A stretch of 13,829 bases of DNA from Oscillospiraceae bacterium (GTDB taxonomy: Bacteria; Bacillota; Clostridia; Oscillospirales; Acutalibacteraceae): positions 1 through 13,829 of the forward strand of contig JAISWM010000081.1 in assembly GCA_031270785.1 (NCBI GenBank), in the 5' to 3' direction. This document shows positions 6,902 to 13,475 of this stretch, piece after piece. Within the stretch, counting starts at the first letter, position 1. Each line of letters opens with the position of its first letter. Made by a program: the position numbers and the translations under genes. The notes beneath the pieces were generated by a model. It searched no databases, was not told where the DNA came from, and saw only the letters and a list, made by a program, of their open reading frames with translations.

Positions 6902-6924
6902 CTTATAATTTAGGAGTGTGTTTT

Positions 6925-7752
6925 TTGGACTTTAAAGATTTAGATATTAAATGCAAAAAAATAAGACAAGATATTCTTACTCAAATAGGGACTTTAGGAG
7001 CAGGACATATTGGAGGAAGCTTTTCAATAGTCGAGCTTTTAGTGGTGCTTTATAATAAACACATGAATGTAGACCCCAATGAGCCTAATATGAATGGCAG
7101 GGATCGGTTAATAGTGTCTAAAGGGCATAGCGGACCTGCGGTGTATGCGGTTTTGTGCGATATTGGGTATTTTGACAAGAGTTGGCTTTTAACCCTTAAT
7201 AAACCCAAAACCAATTTGCCAAGTCATTGCGATATGAATAAAACTCCCGGGATTGACATGACCACAGGCTCTTTGGGCCAAGGTTTTTCATGTGCCGCGG
7301 GAATAGCTAAAGCGTCTAAACTCAAAAAAGACGGCGCAAAAATTTATACTATTATAGGTGATGGAGAATCTCAAGAAGGCCAAATTTGGGAAGCGGGCAT
7401 GTTTGCGGCTCACCATAAACTTGACAATTTAATAGCTTTCACAGATTACAATAAACTTCAACTCGACGGTGAGGTAAAGGATATTTGCGGTATAGAGCCT
7501 ATAGATAAGAAATGGGAGGCATTCGGATGGAACACAGTCACCGTAAATAATGGGAATAGCTGCGAAGCAATTGATTTTGCTATTAAACAATGTAAAGAGT
7601 TTTCTAATGGTAAGCCAAGCATGGTTATACTAAATACCAAAAAAGGGTACGGGCTTTCTTTTGTGGAAAATGCCGGATTTTCAAATCACAGTATGCCAAT
7701 CAGTAAAGAAATGTTTGATGAAGGTATGAAAGAACTCGGAGGTACTATCTAA
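6925..7752 (+). CDS. tkt: Transketolase, N-terminal subunit
   Basis: Supplies the TPP pyrophosphate-binding half of transketolase, which moves two-carbon units between sugar phosphates in the non-oxidative pentose phosphate pathway; cytosolic. The product is 275 residues, as usual for the N-terminal part of split transketolases. The start is taken as TTG 6925 because AGGAG (6912-6916) sits 8 bp upstream; the GTG at 6916 overlaps that site. Visible motifs: GHIGGS (residues 27-32), RDRLIVSKGHSGPA, TTGSLGQGFSCAAGIA and the TPP/Mg motif GDGESQEGQIWEA starting at 145. The catalytic halves are on two chains, so the next gene is needed for activity. The stop overlaps the next start by one base (TAATG), so the two are translationally coupled. 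Confidence 0.92.
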   Translation: MDFKDLDIKCKKIRQDILTQIGTLGAGHIGGSFSIVELLVVLYNKHMNVDPNEPNMNGRDRLIVSKGHSGPAVYAVLCDIGYFDKSWLLTLNKPKTNLPSHCDMNKTPGIDMTTGSLGQGFSCAAGIAKASKLKKDGAKIYTIIGDGESQEGQIWEAGMFAAHHKLDNLIAFTDYNKLQLDGEVKDICGIEPIDKKWEAFGWNTVTVNNGNSCEAIDFAIKQCKEFSNGKPSMVILNTKKGYGLSFVENAGFSNHSMPISKEMFDEGMKELGGTI

Positions 7753-8675
7753 TGGAGATGAGACAAACTTTTTCTTTTGAAATGGATAAATATATGGCGC
7801 AAAATGAAAATATAGTGCTTTTAAATGCGGATTTAGCTAAGCCAAACGGACTATCTGAAATATCTGAAAAATATCCTGAAAGATGCATAAACGTAGGTGT
7901 TGCGGAGCAAAATATGGCAGGTATAGCTGCGGGGATGAGCAGTTATGGTTTCATACCTTTTATTTTTACGTTTACTCCGTTTGCTACCAGACGCATTTGC
8001 GACCAAATCGCCGTATCAATAGCTTACGCCGGCCAAAACGTAAAAATAGTCGGAACTGACCCCGGCATTAGTGCCGAATATAACGGCGGTACGCATATGA
8101 GCGTTGAAGATATTGGGATCCTCAGAAGTATTCCCAATATGGTTATATTTGAACCCGTTGATAATTCACAGCTAAAAAAGGCTCTTGTGCAAATATTAAA
8201 TTTTGATAAACCTTTGTATATTCGTATGTTTAGAAAAGAGCTTCCTGACGTGTTTTCAGATGACTATAATTTTGACCTTTTTAAAGCTGATATCATTAAA
8301 GAAGGCAAAGACGTTACTATTATTTGCTCCGGAATAATGGTTCAAGAAGTTTTAGAGGCAAATAAAAAATTATCGGATTGGGGAATAAATGCTGAAATTA
8401 TAAATATTCACACTATTAAACCTATAGATGAAGATACTATTATTAAATCTGCCGCGAAAACTAAACACGTAATTACAGCCGAAAATCATAATATTGTCGG
8501 GGGACTTGGTTCCGCTGTAAGCGAAGTTTTATCGCAGCGCTGTCCCACGATACTTAAATGCATAGGAATAAAAGATAGTTTTGGCCAAGTAGGAAAAATG
8601 CCCTATTTAAAGCAGGAATATAATATGGATAGCCGAAGCATTGTCAGTGCGGTATTAGAAATATTGAAAAGATAG
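7752..8675 (+). CDS. tkt: Transketolase, C-terminal subunit
   Basis: The partner chain of the preceding gene: 307 residues carrying the pyrimidine-binding domain and the C-terminal domain of transketolase. INVGVAEQNMAGIAAGM holds the catalytic glutamate that activates TPP (E52). FTFTPFATRRICDQI and GGTHMSVEDIGILR follow the family, and the C-terminal Rossmann-like domain begins near residue 180 (KEGKDVTIICSGIMVQE). The start ATG at 7752 overlaps the upstream stop and is preceded by CGGAGG at 7737-7742. Overall length and motifs are intact. A family B end starts 5 bp after the stop. Confidence 0.92.
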   Translation: MEMRQTFSFEMDKYMAQNENIVLLNADLAKPNGLSEISEKYPERCINVGVAEQNMAGIAAGMSSYGFIPFIFTFTPFATRRICDQIAVSIAYAGQNVKIVGTDPGISAEYNGGTHMSVEDIGILRSIPNMVIFEPVDNSQLKKALVQILNFDKPLYIRMFRKELPDVFSDDYNFDLFKADIIKEGKDVTIICSGIMVQEVLEANKKLSDWGINAEIINIHTIKPIDEDTIIKSAAKTKHVITAENHNIVGGLGSAVSEVLSQRCPTILKCIGIKDSFGQVGKMPYLKQEYNMDSRSIVSAVLEILKR

Positions 8676-8680
8676 CGGTA

Positions 8681-8729
8681 TATAGCAAAAACCATTTAGA
8701 AACGTAGTATTATTTACGTTTTTCCTCTG
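8681..8729 (+). repeat. Family B end (copy B-e)
   Basis: TATAGCAAAAACCATTTAGA, then AACG and TACGTTTTTCCTCTGCC, follows the transketolase stop by 5 bp and leads into family A copy A5, the same B-then-A order as at 927-1028. Confidence 0.6.
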
Positions 8730-8738
8730 CCAACTCAG

Positions 8739-8815
8739 GTTGTGGCCCAAATTAATTGATAATATCTTTTCCCCCCGCCGAAGGCGGGTGGAAAAAGAAG
8801 AAGTTTCAACAATTC
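8739..8815 (-). repeat. Family A palindromic repeat, copy A5 (inverted)
   Basis: CCCAAATTAATTGATAATATC, a hairpin CCCCCCGCC-GAA-GGCGGGTGG, then AAGAAGAAGTTTCAACAATT. The outer GGTTGTGG is shared with the left end of copy A8. Confidence 0.75.
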
Positions 8816-8842
8816 CGCTTTACAATAGACTATAGAAATTAT

Positions 8843-8925
8843 GGTGATGGGTCAAATTAGTTGATAACATCTTTCCATCCCCGCCAAATGCGGGAGTGAA
8901 AGAAGAAAATTCAACTGTTTTAAAT
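8843..8925 (-). repeat. Family A palindromic repeat, copy A6 (inverted)
   Basis: GGTGATGGGTCAAATTAGTT then GATAACATC, a CCCCGCC...GCGGG hairpin, then AAATTCAACTGTTTTAAA. It lies 28 bp after A5 and its outer end contains the stop codon (8920-8922) of the leftward gene that follows. Confidence 0.7.
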
Positions 8926-10173
8926 CAAAACCAAATAGCTGTCTTGAATCAAAAGGTAGAACAGCTTAATTCCCATTATGTTGGAATCAATGGTGGAGCC
9001 CGAATCGTAGCCTTGCGCCTCACTCACAGCAATTATAATATCATGAAATCTGATCGATGTTTCTTGTTGATTAACCCATTTTATAAGTGAATCATCATCA
9101 TCACCATTAATTCCATATATAGCCAATTGCTTTCTACGTTGATCTGCTTCAGCACTATACGCAACCAATTGCTCTTTAAGTTGATCTTTTTCTACGGGTG
9201 TTCTGCCGGTTAACTTGCAGTACTCGTCAAAATCTATCTCTGCGTCGTTAACAGCGTCATTAACCATGTTTTCTTCTACTTCGTTTACAACCGTGTTTTT
9301 TGCGGCTTCGTTTAGACGCCCAATCAGATATTTTTTAGACATCACCATTTCCCAATAGCGTTGTGCTTCATTGTGATGCTCATTCCTGCCCCCTTCGTTC
9401 GCCATACCAAGCCAATGCCTCACCCACGCCATAATACCGTTCATCATATACAAAGGCTCGAACGTTGCACTAAAGTCACTCTGAACAGTTTGCATAACAT
9501 CTAGTAATATATTTTCTTTCACTATACTATACGTTAATTCTAATAAATTCTGTAAGTCCACAGCTTTCTGCCTACCGGCGGACGTGTCAGACAATATACG
9601 GCGCAAATTTGTGTACATGGTGTTGACTAAAGCTTCAGCGCGCCAAATGCAGTGCCCCCCGTGTGTGGAAAGCGGAAGTACTATACTTTCAAAATCATCA
9701 CTATTATGTGTGGACATAAATGTAATACACTTCGCAAAAATTTCTCGATTATACAGTGATAGTCCATGGTATCTGTCGCCTGCACCAAAAAAATATTCCG
9801 CCGAGCTCCATAACATTTCAGCGCCATTACCGCCATTAGCGTCTTCTGCAGCCGGTATGCCATGGGTACAACCATATTTTTCATTCAAAGCTTCTAAATA
9901 TGCTCTTAATTGGTTGATATTCCCGATATCCACTTTGGTTTTTAAAATTTCATTACCCTCATACACATTACCCCTAATACCTAAACGACATCGATCACAG
10001 GGGTTCGGAGTATGCAATAATTTTGTTTCAGCAACATGCGTAAATTGTGTTACAAACTGTGGCGGTGGTGTTGCCTGGCGGGCCCTTTGAACTGCTACAC
10101 CTGTTACGATAGCGATCAAAAAAATAGCAGGCAAACTATACGCAACTTTTTTAAAATGTTCATTATAATGCAT
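8920..10173 (-). CDS. Secreted or membrane-anchored protein of unknown function
   Basis: The product is 417 residues. ATG 10173 is preceded by AAAGGAGAAC. Residues 11-28 (AYSLPAIFLIAIVTGVAV) are a hydrophobic segment after two lysines: a signal anchor or signal peptide placing the rest outside the membrane. The exported part has a CDRC motif (59-62), C102, a HGGHC stretch and a long C-terminal acidic and helical region (EVEENMVNDAVNDAEIDFDEY, about 298-318). No catalytic family is recognised. It has a perfect promoter, stands alone between unrelated genes, and its stop lies in a family A repeat, so the true C-terminus may have been altered. With the broken gene at 1012-1613 it shares only the export signal and an AAGGAGAA ribosome binding site. 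An effector or surface protein is a guess from export and lineage restriction. Confidence 0.65.
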   Translation of the reverse strand: MHYNEHFKKVAYSLPAIFLIAIVTGVAVQRARQATPPPQFVTQFTHVAETKLLHTPNPCDRCRLGIRGNVYEGNEILKTKVDIGNINQLRAYLEALNEKYGCTHGIPAAEDANGGNGAEMLWSSAEYFFGAGDRYHGLSLYNREIFAKCITFMSTHNSDDFESIVLPLSTHGGHCIWRAEALVNTMYTNLRRILSDTSAGRQKAVDLQNLLELTYSIVKENILLDVMQTVQSDFSATFEPLYMMNGIMAWVRHWLGMANEGGRNEHHNEAQRYWEMVMSKKYLIGRLNEAAKNTVVNEVEENMVNDAVNDAEIDFDEYCKLTGRTPVEKDQLKEQLVAYSAEADQRRKQLAIYGINGDDDDSLIKWVNQQETSIRFHDIIIAVSEAQGYDSGSTIDSNIMGIKLFYLLIQDSYLVLI

Positions 10174-10208
10174 TTTTTGTTCTCCTTTAAAGTTTTGATA
10201 TATATTAC

Positions 10209-10237
10209 ATTATATATTAATTCTTGCAAGATGTCAA
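10209..10237 (-). promoter_or_regulatory. Perfect consensus promoter of the secreted-protein gene
   Basis: On the minus strand TTGACA (10232-10237), exactly 17 bp, then TATAAT (10209-10214). Both hexamers match the sigma-70 consensus at all positions, and the ATG lies 35 bp downstream, so strong, largely unregulated expression is expected. Confidence 0.8.
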
Positions 10238-10262
10238 TAAAAATATAACAAAAACTTATTTA

Positions 10263-10284
10263 GCTTCAAGTAATTTGGGCCACC
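10263..10284 (+). repeat. Family A end fragment at the edge of the IS256 remnant
   Basis: TTCAAGTAATTTGGGCCACC matches the family A right end (TCAATTAATTTGGACCACC in copy A8) and directly precedes the transposase codons AFPTDD. The rest of the repeat is missing. Confidence 0.45.
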
Positions 10285-10428
10285 GCTTTTCCGACCGACG
10301 ACAGCCTTTTAAAGATGCTATATTTGGCCATGATGGACATCACAAAAAAATGGGCTGAACGTCGCCGAGACTGGGGGCAGATCTATTCTCAACTTTCAAT
10401 TTTCTTTGCTGATAGACTACCGAGTTAA
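10264..10428 (+). pseudogene. 3' remnant of an IS256-family (Mutator-type) transposase
   Basis: From 10285 the plus strand reads AFPTDDSLLKMLYLAMMDI, then TKKWAERRRDWGQIYSQL and SIFFADRLPS, ending at TAA 10426-10428. This is the characteristic C-terminal end of IS256-family transposases (LK.LYLA....KKW......W......L.IFF..RL). The catalytic DDE domain and everything upstream is gone, so the gene is dead. The 5' break coincides with a family A repeat end. The matching right-end sequence of the element follows at 10493-10520. Confidence 0.85.
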
Positions 10429-10492
10429 CTGTTTGACTTTTACTTGGACTCAAGCTACCATTATCTTATAATTTATTCGATGTGCTTTTTCG

Positions 10493-10520
10493 GCCTTTAC
10501 ACAAAATTCGGGACAGTCTC
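10493..10520 (+). mobile_element. Right terminal sequence of the IS256-family element
   Basis: GCCTTTACACAAAATTCGGG, then ACAGTCTC, resembles IS256-family terminal inverted repeats (TTTACACAAA..., ending near CAGTCTC) and lies 64 bp after the transposase stop. The left end is absent. The gene-free stretch 10429-10579 otherwise shows only a weak CAATT-CGT-AATTG type inverted repeat near 10548-10562. Confidence 0.6.
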
Positions 10521-10579
10521 GAAAATTTAGATTATGAGCGGTATTTACAATTACGAATTGCAATTTTAGGACGGATATA

Positions 10580-12253
10580 TTATTTTATAACGGTTTCCGC
10601 ATACAATTTTCCGGTTTCTTCACTGTAATTTAAAGATACAGTTAGGTTTTTAAAATTTTCTGTTGAATCTTTATGTTTGGTTACAGCGTAACGTGCGTCA
10701 TTCATTAGTATATCAACACCCCTACCGCCTGAATTTTCATTTTCAAATTTTTCAGAAAAATATTTAATAGCATGTTCACCCCATACGACATCCACATTGT
10801 GTTGTTTTTTATAAAATGTTTTAATACTTCTACTTTTTCTTTCTATAAGTACTTCATAATCTTTTTGGCTGAAATCATTAAACTGAATGTTGCATCCTTT
10901 ATATCTATTGTATAAACTGCCTTCCAACTGACGAAATTGTTCGGGCGTTTCGTTCGAAGTGGCAATTAGAATTGACCCGGAGACATTTACACCATTTATT
11001 TGACCGGTATCACCGAAGTTTCTGAGCATTTCGTCGACGCTTCCTCCCATAATTTGTCCACTTTCATTTTTCATACTTCTTTTTTGGAGAATACTGTCTA
11101 AATTTCTCATTTTATCAACTTCGTCAAAACAATATAATGTTGGTATTTCGCTTTTAATTTGTCTGGTTAGGTCTGTCTCTTTTTGGATTTTTACTTCACC
11201 GTTATCAACAATTATTGGTTTAGTCAATCTTGTAGCTACTGTTACAGCCCCATTACCTTTATCTTCAATAGCATCCGACATGCGGCACACGCAGACGCCT
11301 AAGCCCATTTTTTTTTCAATTATTTTCATAGTAGTCGACTTACCAGTAGCCGGGGCACCGGTTAAATATAAAACTAAACCACCTTCAAACTTTTTGTCCG
11401 AAGCTTTTGATTCTATCATAGATTCAAAATAACCAGTCATAACTTCTTTTATCCTATCAATTGCTTCTGCTTGCCCCACCAATTCACTTCGAAGCTCTCT
11501 TTCAATTTCGTCAAGGGTGGTTTTATATATTGCTATGTCTATCCCTTTGTGATTAAATTTATAAAAAAAATTTTTTAATGCATTACTACTAGTTGCATAA
11601 AAATTTTTAAGATGATTTAAAATATCTGAAGCGTATTTTATTACAAACACCGCTGCTGCGAATGGCAAAACACTCTTTGCGGATTTTGCAAGTGCTTCGG
11701 TCGCTTTATTTCCAACGATGACTGTAGCCCTTGCCTGTTGAAGTAGGCTATCGTCACCATCTGCCAATCCTTGATAGAAGTTAATCTCATTCCACCTTTT
11801 GTGTTGTTCCACAAGTTGTTCCTGATCCTCAAGAGATAACGCAGCGAATTTTTCTTCGCTGTATCTCTTAGCGAGTTCCACCGGGGGTAAAACGGCACTC
11901 ACGGTGCTGTTATTCCCCCAGAATGAATTTAAGGCTAATGCAAAAGCCGCAACTCGTCCCAAATTCTTTTTTGATAAATTTATACCTCCGGAAACTGCAT
12001 CTAAATCTTCATCATTTAATTCGCTGTTAACTATCCATTTTTGAAAATTTTTAATTAATTCCAAAGCTCTGTCATCAAGCTTGCCATCTTCTATTTCTTG
12101 TTTTAAATTTAAAATAATATCTATATCTTCTAAAGATACATCAATATTTTTTTCCCCCAGCTTCAACTTAAAATCTTGAGAAGTTTTAAGTTTTAATAAT
12201 TCTACTATAAATTTTTGATCTTTAAAAATATTGTCAAACAATTCCTTTTTCAT
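10580..12253 (-). CDS. AAA+ ATPase with a Nif11-like double-glycine leader
   Basis: 557 residues. Residues 1-90 resemble Nif11-type peptide leaders: FKDQKFIVELLKLKTSQDF, then an acidic helical stretch, ending in the export/cleavage motif LNDEDLDAVSGG (GG at 89-90). Residues 94-120 look like a second export signal: KKNLGR, the hydrophobic VAAFALALNSF, then STVSA. Another hydrophobic segment lies at 194-208. From about 250 comes a Clp/torsin-like AAA+ module: ELVGQAEAIDRIKE, Walker A GAPATGKST (299-307), Walker B LYCFDEVD (373-380), sensor 1 ATSN (431-434), an arginine-finger candidate R450 and sensor-2-like GGRGV (R511). So ATP hydrolysis and protein remodelling are likely, while the leader suggests processing by a C39-type peptidase transporter, not present here. 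Leader plus AAA+ is an unusual pairing. The ribosome binding site is weak (GGGATGA). Substrate and location are unknown. Confidence 0.75.
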   Translation of the reverse strand: MKKELFDNIFKDQKFIVELLKLKTSQDFKLKLGEKNIDVSLEDIDIILNLKQEIEDGKLDDRALELIKNFQKWIVNSELNDEDLDAVSGGINLSKKNLGRVAAFALALNSFWGNNSTVSAVLPPVELAKRYSEEKFAALSLEDQEQLVEQHKRWNEINFYQGLADGDDSLLQQARATVIVGNKATEALAKSAKSVLPFAAAVFVIKYASDILNHLKNFYATSSNALKNFFYKFNHKGIDIAIYKTTLDEIERELRSELVGQAEAIDRIKEVMTGYFESMIESKASDKKFEGGLVLYLTGAPATGKSTTMKIIEKKMGLGVCVCRMSDAIEDKGNGAVTVATRLTKPIIVDNGEVKIQKETDLTRQIKSEIPTLYCFDEVDKMRNLDSILQKRSMKNESGQIMGGSVDEMLRNFGDTGQINGVNVSGSILIATSNETPEQFRQLEGSLYNRYKGCNIQFNDFSQKDYEVLIERKSRSIKTFYKKQHNVDVVWGEHAIKYFSEKFENENSGGRGVDILMNDARYAVTKHKDSTENFKNLTVSLNYSEETGKLYAETVIK

Positions 12254-12301
12254 TGGCTTGTCATCCCATTTCGAATAATTAATTTAGTTCAGCTTTAGAA
12301 T

Positions 12302-12329
12302 ATTATAGCGAATTTCCAAACTATTTCAA
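12302..12329 (-). promoter_or_regulatory. Promoter of the AAA+ ATPase gene
   Basis: On the minus strand TTGAAA (12324-12329), a 16-bp spacer and a perfect TATAAT (12302-12307), giving a leader of roughly 40 nt before the ATG at 12253. Confidence 0.6.
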
Positions 12330-12361
12330 TATATTTTATTTAAAGTGTGTTTAGAAAATAT

Positions 12362-12452
12362 GCTATGTCGCAAAATAGTTGAAATCCCTTCTTTTCCCCC
12401 GCTATGTACGGGCGGGGGTGAAGGATATTATCAATTAATTTGGGGCATCACC
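12362..12452 (+). repeat. Family A palindromic repeat, copy A7
   Basis: GCTATGTCGCAAAATAGTTG, CCCTTCTTTTCCCCCGC, a GGCGGGGGTG return arm, then GATATTATCAATTAATTTGG and GGCATCACC. It forms the left boundary of the IS5 transposase remnant. Confidence 0.75.
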
Positions 12453-12950
12453 AATGAGCACGATATCACGCAGGCATCAACTTGTTACCGTGAAGATGAT
12501 GATGTTCGTTATGGTGATGCGGTTGTGGGTTAAAATAGTTGAAATCTCTTCTTTCCCCCCCGCCTATGGCGGGGGGAAGATATTATCAATTAATTTGGAC
12601 CACCATCTGGTGATGCAGCGTTTATAGGAGTAGAAAAACGACGTGAAATGGAGCGCTCCGATGATTTTAATCGACACAAGCGCACAAAAGAAGAAGTCGA
12701 GTACCGCATCAGCAAACGCCCGAAAAAATGTACAGAAAAGCATAAATATCCGCTAAATTGGGAGAAAAAAATAGAAGCGCAAAAATCTGCCCGTCGTTGG
12801 ATCGTAGAATACCCATATTATATTGTTAAACGCATTTTTGGTTGTAATCAGGTCATTTACAGGGGCATAAAAAAGAACGCTTGTCACTTTGACATGGCTT
12901 TCGCAAGCGCAAATTTATATATGTTTCGGCACAAACTTTTGAACTTTTGA
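12447..12950 (+). pseudogene. IS5-family transposase, C-terminal remnant split by a repeat insertion
   Basis: Two pieces of one frame read as IS5-type transposase. Piece one (12447-12520): ITNEHDITQAS... ending DDVRYGDA, the region that in IS5 transposases reads NVHD.TQA... and ...GDAGY. Piece two (12609-12950): GDAAFIGVEKRREMERSD, EYRISKRPKK, then EYPYYIVKRIFG, VIYRGIKKNA, and ASANLYMFRHKLL, the conserved C-terminal HP..V.K..FG...RYRGL.KN and ANL...R..L segments. Between them lies family A copy A8, flanked by a duplicated GGTGATGC, which brings in a TAA stop. The N-terminal catalytic half is missing, replaced at the left by copy A7. The C-terminal catalytic glutamate region is degenerate. 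Dead gene. Confidence 0.8.
12513..12616 (+). repeat. Family A copy A8 (12521-12608) with 8-bp flanking duplication
   Basis: GGTGATGC occurs at 12513-12520 and again at 12609-12616, on either side of an 88-bp family A element with ends GGTTGTGGGTTAAAATAGTTG and (as complement) AGATGGTGGTCCAAATTAAT. Its hairpin is CCCCCCCGCC-TAT-GGCGGGGGG. Element plus one duplicate is 96 bp, so precise removal restores the transposase frame. Confidence 0.8.
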
Positions 12951-12990
12951 ACTTCACCCAGGGATAATTATGCTCTTTGCTAACCAAACG

Positions 12991-13006
12991 GTGTTAATAT
13001 TAACAC
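12991..13006. promoter_or_regulatory. 16-bp perfect palindrome, candidate protein-binding site
   Basis: GTGTTAATATTAACAC is fully self-complementary. It lies in the gene-free stretch between the IS5 remnant and the small membrane protein gene. No promoter is clearly placed against it, so its role is open; an IS-end or an mRNA hairpin is possible. Confidence 0.35.
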
Positions 13007-13031
13007 ATAAATGCCTGTTGTATCGATATTT

Positions 13032-13112
13032 TTAGACGTTTTGTATTCCCACATTTGCATCTTCTCTTTTTCTGCTTTTTTGCTCGTTAATCTGTGTTTA
13101 CTTAATTTTCAT
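13032..13112 (-). other. Possible broken small ORF downstream of the 61-residue membrane protein gene
   Basis: A ribosome-binding GGAGG (13124-13128) is followed after 11 bp by ATG AAA ATT AAG TAA, only four codons. Beyond that TAA the same frame stays open for 21 codons (TQINEQKSRKREDANVGIQN then V). This could be the decayed start of a second small gene, a leader peptide, or chance. Confidence 0.25.
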
Positions 13113-13135
13113 AATTTAAAATTCCTCCATTTTTT

Positions 13136-13321
13136 TTAATGTTTTTTAATTTGTGAAACTGCACTCTCTGTTTTAGAATCCGGTTTACATCTGGCAATAA
13201 CTTTCAAGCATTTTTTTAATTCTTTTTTCATGCAATAAATTTGAATTCTTTGAAAAAGTGTGATAACCATTAAAATTACGGTCACAAGAATTGAGACACA
13301 TAAGATGTATAGCATTTCCAT
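13136..13321 (-). CDS. Small single-pass membrane protein, 61 residues
   Basis: The start ATG at 13321 is fixed by an excellent ribosome binding site, AAGGAGGAA, 2 bp before it; upstream codons in the same frame would only read through that site. Residues 2-23 (MEMLYILCVSIL, then VTVILMVITLF) form one transmembrane helix, followed by a basic tail with three cysteines overall in the protein and KKELKKCLKVIARCK. No family is recognised. It lies on the same strand as the rRNA/tRNA genes but behind two hairpin terminators, so it needs its own promoter, which is not clear. Confidence 0.55.
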   Translation of the reverse strand: MEMLYILCVSILVTVILMVITLFQRIQIYCMKKELKKCLKVIARCKPDSKTESAVSQIKKH

Positions 13322-13352
13322 AATTCCTCCTTGTTTTTTTAATTTGAGTACT

Positions 13353-13385
13353 AAAAAAGACACTCATTTAAGAATGTCTTTTTTT
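13353..13385. terminator. Bidirectional hairpin terminator
   Basis: AAAAAAGACA and TGTCTTTTTTT pair around a short loop, with an A-run on one side and a T-run on the other, so it can stop transcription on either strand between the tRNA and the small membrane protein gene. Confidence 0.55.
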
Positions 13386-13437
13386 GGTGCAAACTCTGGT
13401 GCATTTTTGTGGACGATTCTTACCGAATAATTGCAAT

Positions 13438-13470
13438 GAAAAAGATCCGATTGTATCATTTTCGGATCTT
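13438..13470 (-). terminator. Rho-independent terminator of the rRNA-tRNA-Lys unit
   Basis: On the minus strand AAGATCCGA, an 11-base loop, TCGGATCTT and then TTT. The stem is 9 bp, perfectly paired, and starts 6 bp past the tRNA CCA end. Confidence 0.7.
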
Positions 13471-13475
13471 ATATG

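Noticed and set aside
6904..6909. Second TATAAT before transketolase as the main -10 box
   Set aside because: Transcription would start inside or after the ribosome binding site at 6912-6916.
9584..10090. A 168-codon open frame on the plus strand opposite the 417-residue gene
   Set aside because: It has no ribosome binding site or promoter, and the minus-strand gene over it has a perfect promoter, a good ribosome binding site and an export signal.
12345..12533. A 62-codon ORF starting at 12345
   Set aside because: Its first part is family A copy A7 and its last part is the IS5 transposase fragment, so it is a composite, not a gene.
106..12608. Reading the GC hairpins as terminators
   Set aside because: In neither orientation is the GC stem followed by a free T-run; the T and A tracts belong to the stem itself.
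106..12608. CRISPR array from regularly repeated palindromes
   Set aside because: Copies are scattered kilobases apart in both orientations, without uniform spacers or cas genes.
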